A stretch of 64,000 nucleotides of DNA from positions 2,356,001 through 2,420,000 of the forward strand of contig JAFREQ010000015.1 of NCBI GenBank assembly GCA_025331565.1. Reading direction: 5' to 3'. Numbering within the stretch: the first letter of the stretch is position 1; each line of letters opens with the position of its first letter. Shown one piece after another: positions 1 to 12,100 of the stretch. A program made the translations under genes and the position numbers. Origin of the DNA: Holacanthus passer. Lineage: Eukaryota > Chordata > Actinopteri > Pomacanthidae. The notes below the pieces were generated by a model that was not told the DNA's origin, did no database searches, and worked only from the letters and a program-made list of their open reading frames with translations.

Positions 1-420
1 CAGTGACACAACTCGCCATAACAGTGGTGTCATCTTCATCCCTCTCCTGCCGGGACAGACATCCTCGCCGTACTCGCAAATAGCTTTTTATCCTTTTAGC
101 TAGCAGCCGCTCGAGCTACGCAGACCATAAGTTCACCCGCAGTTTCCTGTTAACGCGGCTAATGTCGGCTGTTTCACAGGTGAAGTGTGATGCTAGCTGC
201 TGTCAGCCACCACGACCTGCTCCCAACTGTCACTGCGGCTCACCGTCCAGCCGTCCAATCAGGAGGCAGAGAGGCTTCAAACTGTACTGCTGTCGGAGGC
301 GCTCGTTTCTTAGTCCCTGCTCGCCCGAGCGGGTGGAGCTTCCCGAGAGAGGTATTTAAGACGTGTAAGAGAGGTTAATCATACCTTCAGATGTTATTAT
401 AATCGTGAGAAATAAGACTC
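1..420 (-). promoter_or_regulatory. CpG-rich promoter-like segment, possibly the 5' end of a leftward gene
   Basis: This segment is richer in CpG and GC than the AT-rich DNA to its right. It has a CCAAT motif at 255-259 and a TATTTAAG-like motif at 353-360. On the minus strand an ATG at 39 (a second in-frame one at 33) opens a frame running off the left edge as MKMTPLLWRVVSL, which could be the start of a signal peptide. In mammals suco lies beyond dnm3 in the same orientation, so a suco 5' end would fit by synteny. The 13 visible residues are too few to identify it. It could equally be an unrelated CpG segment. Confidence 0.3.
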
Positions 421-2190
421 ATGTTAGCCAAAAAAGTCCTACAATACGGTAAATATGATTGATACACTTGTCACCGTAATGTGGTGTTCAGTGGGTAGAT
501 AACACGGAAGCCGCGTCCCGTCAGCAGCTGATGGAACTAAATGCAACTTTTTATGAACTAAGAAACAAAACAAAAACCCTACAACTCTGTCCACTTTTTA
601 AAAACGAATTTTAATACCATAACAATGTGATGTACATCCATGGTCGATAAAAGGAGTTGTATTGATGAGTATTCTAACTTTGATGGAATCATTTTTTAAA
701 TGATATACATTGAGCAAATGAAAACGTGTGTTGCATTATTTTCTGTACAATAAAAGGAGTAAGTGTCCTGTGGTAATTTCAGCTGTGCTCACTTTTCAGT
801 GGAGGGATCCTGCAGGACTGCAGGTCCAGTTTCAACTTTGCCTTAGAGACAGTAAATGCATGTTTAGGTGGAGGTCACTAGGGGGCGATCTCGACTCAAT
901 TCATTTGCTGGGCACCAAAATAGATGATTTGAAACAACCTTGATAAGGACCGGGACCAGGGACCAAACATCGTAAAGACTCTGTGGCCACTGATTCTACA
1001 GGGGTGAATGAAAGGGGGCATCTCCAACATGAGCAGGAAAGCATGCAAAGGTCACACCAGAGCAGCACTCAAGCTGCTGTCACCACAGGGCTTGTGAGCA
1101 GCCATAATAAAAGACACATTATTACATTTAGGACACAGACAAAATGACAGAACGCAGATTTGTTCAATTACTGCAAATAAGTGGATAAAGTTCAACTGGG
1201 CCTCTGCTGCCATCATGTGGCTGTCAGTAAAAAGGTGCTGTGATTCCTCAGTAATCCAATGGGTTTAATGTTTGAGAAAAGTGTTTCTTTGTCTTCCATA
1301 GTATTCAGTATGCATACTATTCTATATATGTTACCCAAAAAAGTAGTTATCACATGCATTGGTTTAGATCCTTTGATTTTTGTGCCTACAGTGAAGGGTT
1401 TAATCCCCAATACTTCAAATACCATGTTAGTGCCAGACAACAGATATAAAGCTGTTAGAGTGTCACTTTATTTACATATTTATGATACAGTGAGTAATTT
1501 TTGAACTAATTTTCTACATGAGGCAAGCAAGCTATGTAGCACTGTTCCACAAATCCAGATATTTGGGATGAGTGAGCGGAGAGGGGCCTTTTTGTATTGA
1601 CCTATGGAATACTACAGGCAATAATTTTAAGCTGTAAATATTGTTTCATATTTTAAATCAATGCAGTAGATAATAAATTCCAGTACCACTTCATGTAGTT
1701 TTTATTCACAGTATATTTTGGGAAAGTGTCAACATAGATGCAGATAAAGATAAGCTCTTGTTTCTTGACTGATATTTTTCAGGCTGGTTGTGGCTGTCAG
1801 GTTGTGCTTTTACTTCATACATATTTGTATGTTGTAAGCTGTGTAGTCATTGTGACGGCATAATGAAAACACCATTAATAATGTATGAAGATTTATTGTG
1901 AAGACGTAATTAGCTACTGAACATTGTATTAATAGCACTTAAACTTGCATAATTTGCTGTAATGTTTGTACAATATGCTACCACAGAAGTTGGTGCAAAT
2001 TTTCTAAAGTTATTTGAGAATACATGAAGTATCTGTATATATAAATAAGTAAGCAAGCAAGCCACAGTATGTTTGTGAACCACAAATTATTTTGCTGGTG
2101 AGAGGTCGACATAAATACAGTATATGTACCATCCACAAAACCCAGTGGTGTAAACAATAAGACTCTGTTGACAAAGTGAGACATTATGAG
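421..2190. other. Non-coding interval, no gene seen
   Basis: AT-rich DNA without a recognisable coding exon on either strand. The short open frames here have no familiar motif. It separates the promoter-like left edge from the presumed 3' UTR of dnm3. The mammalian neighbour PIGC, an intronless coding sequence of about 300 codons, is not present here. Confidence 0.6.
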
Positions 2191-2197
2191 GAAGAAG

Positions 2198-2203
2198 TTT
2201 ATT
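2198..2203 (-). terminator. dnm3: Candidate polyadenylation signal of dnm3
   Basis: Plus-strand tttatt reads AATAAA on the minus strand, about 1.65 kb past the dnm3 stop codon at 3855-3857. A 3' UTR of that length is plausible. Other signals in the interval could also be used, and no transcript evidence is visible. Confidence 0.35.
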
Positions 2204-3854
2204 GAGGAGCGATACAGAGACACCGAAAATAACAACTGATGCAATTCCCCAGCTTAACATTATGCCCTCTGCTAAACAACGCCACCTCACTACAACTGGA
2301 ACCATTTCATTATTGGTCTTCAGCAGATTCTTTTTTCTTTTTTTTTAACTTTCCAATTCTCTTTCTACATTTCGCTTTGGCAATACAGAATTGTAATTCA
2401 TGCCAGTAAGGCAAGTCTAAATTAGAGAGAAGAGAGCATTTAGTGAATAGAGACACAGAGAACGATTAAAGCGCTAGGATCCTTGATGAGGTCTTTATAG
2501 TCCACAGGTACAGTATCTCCTTATCATTACCTATATACATCAGAACACAGTTTAGGCCCACATACACAATAACAAACTGACAGAGAAGCACTTGAACATT
2601 GACAACAGCACTTCAAGCTCTGGCGCAGACGCTGACTGACAGACTGGCTTCAATGGCTATGAGAGTAGAGGAAATAGGAAATAAGAGAGGTTAGAAGAGG
2701 TGAGGAAAGAGAGAGAGAGCACGCTAGTTTGTGATGTGCATGGAGTTGCATGTTTCAAACCTGAGAAAAAGGCTAAATGGAAACATGTAAGTACATGTTC
2801 TTTGTTCATTCAAGAAGGAACTTCAAGTTTTTTGTTTTTTTTCAAGTGGCAAGTTCCATCTCACGAGTCAGCGTCTGGATCGGAGCTTAAGGCTGCAAAG
2901 GGTCACAACTTGACCATTGATACAGCACAGGTGGACACCTATGACAGGGTTAAATGCATTATTGAGGCTGTTTCCATATAGAGAATACTGAAGGTGCTCC
3001 TCAGCCTTGCTATGTGTGTATGGCTGCTACTACAACACAGGAACAACTCACAAAAGTCCAACATTAAATTTTACCCCCGAGGGTTTTAATGATTCATCAT
3101 TAACAGCTTTGACCATGAAAACAAATACAACTGAAACGCCAACGAACGTGCAGACAGACAGCACATGCACACGTGTCCTCGCGCACTCTTACGCACACAT
3201 ACACGGAGTTACTCGCGCACAAACACGCACGTACACACACATACTAAGATACAACTTCTGTTCCTAAGAGAACATCAAGCTGATAATTAACACTGAATGG
3301 GGCATTATACAATAAATTAATACAATACTAAATCAAACTCAGCCTACATATAGGCAAATTAGTCCCTCCCCAGTATACATACACACAAAACACACGCACG
3401 CACACTCTACATACACACTACACACACTCCCATGCAATAAAAGCAGCTTATGTGCCATGCTGCATTTTGGAATGAGTAGGGCAGTACGACTGCTGAGCGT
3501 ATTTTCATGTAGAAGCAGCAAGTGGGGGGAGTGGCTGACCTGGTGAAGGGTATGTGTGGTGGTGGGGGGGGGTAGAGGTTCCAGGGACTGATACTGGGTA
3601 GTGGATCCGCTAAAGCAAACCTGGACCACAGGCGAGCAACAAGCGCACAGACACATACACCACAAGACAGGTACCATACTGTACATAAATATATGGACAT
3701 CGTCACCTGGCAGGAAATTGAGGGTCAAAGGGTCAAAGACTTCAGTGTCTGCACTAAGGAGAGGCCAGGACAGCAGAGCCATGGCTAAGAGAGGAGGGGA
3801 TGGAGTGGATGAGGGAGGGAGGTAATGGGGAGTGTGAGAAACCCCTTTAGATGT

Positions 3855-6800
3855 TTACGGTGGGGCTTGTCTTGTAGGAGATGGCGGGGGTCGCCGGCTT
3901 GGATGGAGGATGAATGATAACGTGTAAGGAGATGCGTCAGAGAACAGGAAAGATACGAGATTGCAGAAAAGGAGTGAGAGAGGGAAAATGAGAGAACAGT
4001 GATGAAGATGACAGGAGACAAGAAAAGAGAAGAGATTAGACTTCAGTGTTCACACAAGTTTAACAGATGTATGTTTATGTTGCAATTAACATAAAGGAAA
4101 AGAAATGTCTTCATAGCACAAAATGGAACAAGCTTCTCAATTTCTCACACATAAAGATTGTTCAAAGGTAAAATGAAAAGCTAGAAGAGAAGGTTGAAAC
4201 CACATTCACTGACTCTACACGTTGCATTAAAGTAAGGTCAGTGCCGCCTGGCTATAAGTGTTACATTACACACATTTTTTCATACATCCTTTTCAGGACT
4301 ACTATCTCACCCATTTCAAATAGTCCATTCATCACTTTCCCTGGTCAATACTTCTTAAATTGTATAGCTCCTTCATTTAAATGGCATCTTGTACATTTTA
4401 TTGTCAGTTTTCTATTATCTGTTTATGTTTACAACTACTTTTTTATTTTACTTTTTTAAATCTCATTTTATTCACAATATTTCTTTACTTATTTCTTTGT
4501 TGTTATGCACCAATGGGGGGAAACAGCAGGCCTGGCTCTGTCCAAAAGTTTGCCAAAATTCTACAGACAAGGTGAACAAGACAAGCAATAATTACTGAGC
4601 TTAAGAGGTGATTTTGTTACCGTGGAAAAAAAGTCAGACTAGTTGTTTCACCTTGTCTCCTGTCTTTGTGCAACCATACAAAGAAAATTGTATAAATCTT
4701 TTCAGCTAATTGAAAAATTAAGGACTTTTTATAACAAAAATGTGGCAACTGTGTCTCCTTATGAGCAATATAATTGTCTGTTTCGCATTTCATTCTATTA
4801 CAGAAAAGCACACTATTGTTTCATTTTGACTGAATATTAACCTTATTGTTCCACAGCTGAGAGGAGACTCAGTGCTGATATTATATGTTATCAGGTTCAC
4901 CTGCTCAACTGTTGTTTGGCATTAGAAACGTAGATTACATTTGATGGCTGGAGAAGTATTAACTCTTGATCTAGTGGCTGATATGGAGCAGCTGTTAAGA
5001 GCAGCTGAGACTCGATTCACAGTAGGCGAGCTCGATAACGTATTAGAATGAGCCGCGTTCTTTAGATTGTTTGCATCCTACCAACAGAACAGTTATGTGA
5101 AGGATGCGTTTACCTGGGGATGCTAGGAGGGGCCCTGTTAGGGCGGCTGGGAGCCTGAGGGCTGTCAGCACTGTTATTGAAGGGCCCCAGGGGTCCTGGG
5201 CGGTTTGGTGGTGGCGGGGCCCCTCGGGGAGCTGGGCGCTGGCCTGAAGACATCCTCCTGGGGGCAGTGGGGCTGGGTGGAGGAGACCTGGAGAAAAAGA
5301 TATAGTGATGTGCAAGTCTGCAAGAGCCAGAGTCTGCATGTATGTGATCTGTTTAATTCTAGCAACTTTACCTGCGACCACCACTGGATCCTCCCATCCA
5401 GGAGGTGTCAACAGGTGGAGGTACGGGGACGGTGATGGTGGAGGTGGAGATATCACCGATGATGCTCAGGGCCTCCTTCAGGGCCTGGTGGGTCCTCAGC
5501 ACCTCATCCCTCCTCTGGGCCTGCTCCTGGGACTCGTCCATCAGGGCGTTCTGGTCACCAGCAGAGTACAGCTGGGCCAAGAGCTCTGCATTGATGAAGT
5601 CCTTCACCTGGTGGCAGCAAGAGATAGTGCAGGATAATGAATCAGAATTGTGAAAATTATGGTCATTTTTTCACTCATGTCAGGTTTTAGTAGTATTATC
5701 TCTACTTGAATACAGTAACAAAAACCAAAGCCGTCTTCACGGCTCATATAAATGAACATCTGAGTAATTTTTTTTACATTGTTGATCATGAGATGCATGA
5801 TGGTCTTGGGCATGAGGTCCCGGATGCACTTGTTGACGATAGCCATGTAGGAGTCCACCAGGTTGCGGATGGTCTCCACCTTACGCTCCAGCTGAGGGTC
5901 CATAGAGAAGTTATCTGAGGTGGTGGTGGTCTCGCTCTCAACCTGCAGAGGGAGAAAGGGGAAATACAACAAGACAATAAGAAGGAGGTGCAAGAGACAT
6001 GAGTGGTATGTGTTTACCAAAAAAAAGGGGTGCATCATATAAATCTGAAGAGGCAAACTATCTTTCTTTCCAATATTAACCTGCAAAAATGTTCAAATCT
6101 GGAAAGTTTCAAATGTAAGTAAAAATAAGTAACATCGGAGGGACAAAGGCATCCAAAGCTAAGAAACCGTCACCAAGGAAGTAAAGGACCAATGGAATGG
6201 AGAATGAATGAGTGTGCTAACCGTAGTGGTCTTCTCAGGATAGACCCCGGCGCGTAAGAGAGATGATTTCCAGCTGTCCACATCATCCTGAGAGTCGCAG
6301 GCCAACTCCAGGGTGCGATTATCCTTGTACACATTCCTAAGCCCCGCGACACAGGACAACATGGATTCATGGAAGTCATGAAAGAGTTAATATTGTGCAC
6401 CATCACTTGTCAAAATGAACAAAGCACTAAAGTAGACGAGTGCATTTAATTAAATAAACTATAAATTTAATTTAATGATACATTAATGCTTAACTGTGTG
6501 ACAACATGTAGACAATGCTCCTCATTGTTAAACAAAAGATATAAAGTCTGGCATCTGGAAGGATTGACAGTGATGTGTTACGTTTCTCCTTCCATGTGGG
6601 ATAATTTGTGGTTTAACTCTTTTTTAAGGTTTCGAGCCAAGGAGGCCTCGAAATGATGAAGAAAGTGAAATGTCATAAAACTTTTTACAGGACGTTCTTC
6701 ACAGATGACTAAAAGCTCAGGCCTGATATAAAACATCTTCCACAGATTCACTGTGGTATGGATAGGGTACAGTCCTGTCAGGCCTGTTTGTTTGCCCTTT

Positions 6801-8006
6801 ATTATTATTGTCAACCTACTATTACAACATCTTCATGTGACTCTAATATTTCCTCTAATAAGTAAAATTTCTGTGATTTTAAAATTCACACTTCTGAGAT
6901 GCATTTGTCACAAACTGTGATTCTTTAGCACAAAATACAAATGATAAACTTCATGAATTGAGCTGTACATTTAGATTTAGATCTTGAGAAATAGTTGCTG
7001 TCTGTCCCAGCCATACATACACGCATGCATATTGTAAAACACGTAATCCAAAACATATTTCAGATGCTGCACCAGCACACAGGCCTTGAACTCTCTAACT
7101 CCATCTGTGGCATGTGATTGCTGTTGACTTTTGTTTGCAGCTGCAAATAAAATTAAAAGCAGAAATTAGAATTTTTGAGATCACACAGCTGACCTTGACT
7201 CTGTATTGAAAATACAGAATATGTGCTTGCTGGACATGAAACTCTTCTCCACATCACGGACCTTCAGGTTGTCCAGGGGGAGCATGTACTTCTTCTCTTT
7301 CTCCTGCGAATGAGCAAAACAGAAGGTATGGCTCATGAGCGCTTTTATGACTAATGCAATATGTTATTTTCTGAATCGTTGTGCAATGAAATTGGCGCAA
7401 ACAACGGTACAAGATTATGTCGGTAAGAGAAAGGTGAAATCAGGTTTTTAAAGAGGGAGAGAGGGGGGTGAGCAGAGAGAAAGGGGGTGACAGGAGAGAG
7501 GAGGAATGGGGGAGAAATGAGAGTGGGAGGTGGGGGGGGGAGAAGCAGAAACAGAGAAAGAAAAGGGAGAAGGAGAGCACATGTGGAAGTCATTACAGTG
7601 TGGGTCAAGACACAGTCGTTCTTCACGGTGCGTTTTTTGCCGGAGAGAGCTGGTAGCTGAAGGCTGAGTAAACTCTCTGGCTGCGGTAAAGACGGGGAAA
7701 AGGCAGATATGTGTAAGCACTGGAGGTCCAGAGAGCAAACTGCTCAAACACAATGTTCGTCTCCTGAGGCAGACGTTCGAGCACGACTGCGTCAACGCTC
7801 AAAGAAGGCCTCGGACGGATGCTCAGGCCCAAGCAACTCTGCTCTTCATTTTTACACTCCATCCTAACCTCCATCTTTCTTAACTCTCTCTGTCTTTTTT
7901 CTTTTATCCCTCCCCCTCTATATTTTTTCAATATTTTTTCTTTCCATTCCAGAGGGGCCCACTTCCTGCCTGTTTTTTTTTTTTTTTTTTTTTTTGAAGA
8001 AGGAGG

Positions 8007-8037
<31 letters not shown>

Positions 8038-9156
8038 TAAATGACAGCCTGGCGTTAAAACTCAACATCTGGTAGTGCTTAGCAGCACACAGAGAACCAG
8101 GGAGAAGGAGGGAGAAGTTAAAGAGACGGCGGGCGAAGGAGGAGGAGAGACCGAGGAGAAGCAACACTAAAGTGGATTTGCAAAAGATTTGCAGAAGAAA
8201 GCCCACATCTGGTCCGAAGGTCCGGAAAGTGGCGGTAGATGGTCGCAGGTAAGAATTAAAGAGGATGAGGGGAGATGAGAAAAGAGAAGACGAGAAAACT
8301 CTGCAGACTCTTCTGTGTTGTATTCCCCAAGGGGTCACCACAGTCCATATATGGTCACACGGGTCCCCTCCCTCTTCCTCTCTCTTCCTCTCCCTTTCTC
8401 ACTCACTCGCTCCCCCCCTCCGTCTCTCTCTTTCCCTCTTTTTTGTAATATCCCCTCCCTGAACGTGCAGCCAGTCTGTCCCAGTCGTCTGAGCGAATAT
8501 GCCACGTCAAGGCTGGATACTCTTCATGGCCGGCGTGACCAAAACGGACCGCGAGGGGACCCAGGGCTCAGACGTCTACCAAAACAAATAAACACGGCGA
8601 GAGACGTGCACCAGAGAGCATCGAACTCGGATGAGGCGAATCGCAGCTTTGAGGGGGTTTTCGATAGACGGGATCCTTGCTGCCAAAATGGAGCGGGGCG
8701 AAGGGAGGGCACAGACGACAGAGCCGCGAGCATCTGGAATGGCAGAAAACAGCACGCAAGGCCTGGCTCTTAACTCCGGCTCCGTCCACCCAGTGTTCAG
8801 ACTACCTGTTCATTGTCATACTGGTGTACAGTAGTCTGCACATTGGTTAGACTGGGCATGGACCCTCGTCTGTCAGTCTGTCTTTCTGTGTCACTCTCTC
8901 TGTCTCTCTGTTGGCATTTCAGGTCTCCAAGATGTGTGTGCGTGTGTGTGTGTGTCGTTTTTTTTTTTTTTGCATCTGTTCCTTCCTTCTCACCCTTTTG
9001 CTGTTTTAAATCTGTATGTGATCTATATTCATCTGTATTTTGTCCTAAGTGCATTCTAACACTCACCACTTCCTTTTCACTTCTTTTTGGAATAAACATA
9101 CCATCACCAGTTTTCAACACTAACTGCAGATTTGACAACTTGCTGTGAAAATCAAG

Positions 9157-9194
<38 letters not shown>

Positions 9195-12100
9195 GAACTT
9201 TTGAGCCAGAATGAGGAAAGTTTTGAAGTTCACAAAATAGCAAACTCACATAATTTATAGCGTGAATGAGTAAGTGTGCAGGCTGCTAGCCTGGTGCTCT
9301 GATGAAGATGTGGTCCACTGGAAGGGGGGGGAGGAGCGAGTGTGGCTGCAAAGCATCTAACACAGGCCAAAGGAACGAAGGCCAATCAATCAAGTGGAGT
9401 TTGAAAATACAGTCAGACACCTCCAGTGAAGTTATTTCAGTGGGTGGCCAAAATGGACTTGGAAGACTTGAGGCAAAGGACACTGGTGTATAGTAGATTT
9501 GCTATGGTGTCGAATGACTGCAAAAAGCTGGTAGAAAAAATGTTTTGCAGATGGTGCAAGAAAAGCAAAAAGCCCCAGTGCACAAAGAATATAAGCAGGA
9601 TGTTTTACATCTGAGTAGTCAGTTAAATGAGTCTATTTAGGTGCGTTTTTCTGTTGCTGGTTTGAGGCGAAAGCATGCAACTTTTTCTCTGTTGCATGTA
9701 GAACATTACGCATTGCATATGTTCAAAACAGTGTCATGAAGTGATAGCTGGTTATGAAGTTGAAGGTTAGAAACAGAAAGAGGGGAGGGGGGGTATTGAT
9801 ATTTAATAGAGGGGTTTCTCTCTGCCGAAACATTGGAGGCTGATGTTTGGATTAAAAACTTGTGATTTTCCTGCCAAGAATGCGAGCAGTTCCAAAGTAA
9901 CTGCCAACCACACCAAGAGAGGGAGGAGGGTTGCGCGAATGTGTGTATGTGCATCCGCGCGTGTGCACATACATGCGTATGTGACTATAGAAAGTTCACG
10001 GAGTGTAAAACAGAAATATACAAGGCAAAGCCGCAGAGTCTATAATTTCCTATATTACCACACTAACGGATCAAATGACAATCTGTAGGCCCAGTGCTGT
10101 GTGCTGTCTGAGGGCTGAGTGTGCTTTCATATATTTTGGGTGTCTGTGAGTGAACATTTGGTCGGGATTGGGAGCGTTCCAAATTTGCAAAGAAGAGGCA
10201 AATGCCTAAACTCCCAGTGGAAAGAGGTGGGGAAGAGAAGAAAGAGAGAAAAGAAGGGAAACTCCGAGACAAAGGGAAAAGATGAATAGAAAGAAGGAGT
10301 GAATGACAGAACCATGGCCACATACGTAATCCACACGGCAAACTGCTTCATCATGGTGATGGGCCACTCTAAACAAAGGCTAAATGCTCACAGATAGTAA
10401 ATTGGCCACAAGTGAAGTTGACCTGCATTCAAGTGGAACCACATATAAAAGTGTAGTTTACAATCAAGGCCGGAGAGAACGCTATTATCTGTATCAACGT
10501 GTCTACAAATGCTGCTCTGTGTATCTCTGTTGGAACGGCTCCCTGGCAAGAGACTAAACAAGGTCCAATAAACAAACAACAATGCAGCAACAACACCAAC
10601 TGGCTGAAGGAGTTGCAGTGTGTCTGCCTATCTACACTTGCTGTGCAGAATATCCTCCAACCTGTACAGCAGGCACAGACAGGCAGATAGACATCAGCCC
10701 GCCAAACGAGCCAGCAGGACGGACCCGATGCTGCAGAGCGCTGGGTGCAAACAGTGCACTTTCCTCTGTCTGTCAGTGTTGATGATGCAAATGAAAATAA
10801 TAAAATTGTGCTTTAAAAAAAAACAGGAGATCCGAGTCATTTATGCATCATTATGAAGTTAGTTGCTGGATCCAACCTGCACAACATCAGTCTGTCATCC
10901 ATCAGTCCTAGTTGTTGTTTATGGCTTTTTTTTGCTTGTTTGGGGTTTTTTTGCAATAGAGAGTTCAATAAATAAAGAGTAAATCCATAAAGAATAATTT
11001 TTCCTTGCCACCTAGTGGACATTCAGAAGATCTAAACACTAAGGTTCCAAATATGAATGAAAAAATATGAAAAAGGGGACAATATCACAAAATCACTAAC
11101 ACCTGAAGTAAATATCTGTCTCTTTTGCTGCTAAATACTCAAACAGTCACAAATAGTCTTGCTAAAGTTGTTGTAGCTATAAACAGCTGCTAACAGTGAG
11201 ACGGAACCAAAACAGTAAAGTTGCTGGCTGCAAAACCAAAACAATAAGCTTAAAGACACTACAACGCTCTGTGCAGTTGAAGGGAGCTGCAGAGTCGGGT
11301 GATAATTATCTGTGGGTTCGTTATTACGAGCGACCTTTCACATTACAAAGTGTCATTTGATCCAGTGTCACCGTGAAACATATTGATAATAGCCGCTTTA
11401 AACTCACCTCATCATCCTTGAACCAGGAGAGGCTCTCGGCGGTCAGCACAAACCAGTACTCCTTGGCTCCTCCCTTCATGATGCTGATGTTGTTGATGGT
11501 CAGCCAGCCTTTGCGAATGACCTGAGTGGAGGGTAATGTCAGAAAGTCAGAAATGGATCTATTAAACAAAAAAAAAGGTAAATAAAATAAAAAATAAGAA
11601 GATAACTTTTCATCTGTAATCGTTTTGATAAAAGCTCACTTGCCACTAAAACAACAAATCCGTACACATCATGGCTAAAGCTAGCCCAAATCAGATCTGT
11701 GCAGGTCATCGATGCATGAATTGCAATGAAATGTGTGTGAAGGTCAGGTTAGGTCGTTGTGTCTTTGTGACTCAGAGCCCAGCATGTGACTGTGTGTCAG
11801 TGCAGCCTCATGCAAGGAACCGTGTTCACAACGCCACAAGCAGAGGCCCGTGTAAGCTTGTTAAGTGACCATTGTGTTAAGTGCTTCAAGCACACAATAA
11901 AGCGTGTGTGTGTGTGTGAGTGTGTGTGTGTATCAACTGGGTTAGGTGTATTAACCCTACAAGCCCTACATAAACAAGGCAGTGGACACAGTGCCAGGTG
12001 ATTATTAGGTTAGATTACTGTCAGTCTTGCACCGCCTAAGACTCACTAAGGAGGTTACCCAAATCATTACAAATCCTGTCTGTCATAGGCACAAATTAGA

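Larger units (their letters stand above)
8480..10800 (+). ncRNA. dnm3os: Presumed primary transcript hosting mir-199 and mir-214 (dnm3os-like)
   Basis: In mammals both microRNAs are cut from one long non-coding RNA antisense to DNM3. Here both hairpins lie on the plus strand inside intron 14 of the minus-strand dnm3 gene, about 1.9 kb apart. The DNA just upstream of mir-199 (about 8480-8770) is CpG-richer than the surrounding intron, which would fit a first exon or promoter. Boundaries are guesses, and only the hairpins are directly supported. Confidence 0.4.

Noticed and set aside
5305..5653. Plus-strand open frames over dnm3 exons 18-19
   Set aside because: Reverse-strand shadows of the proline-rich and GED exons of dynamin.
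8071..8096. tagcagcac resembling the miR-15/16 seed near mir-199
   Set aside because: The nine-base match is short and the surrounding sequence does not form a precursor-length hairpin.
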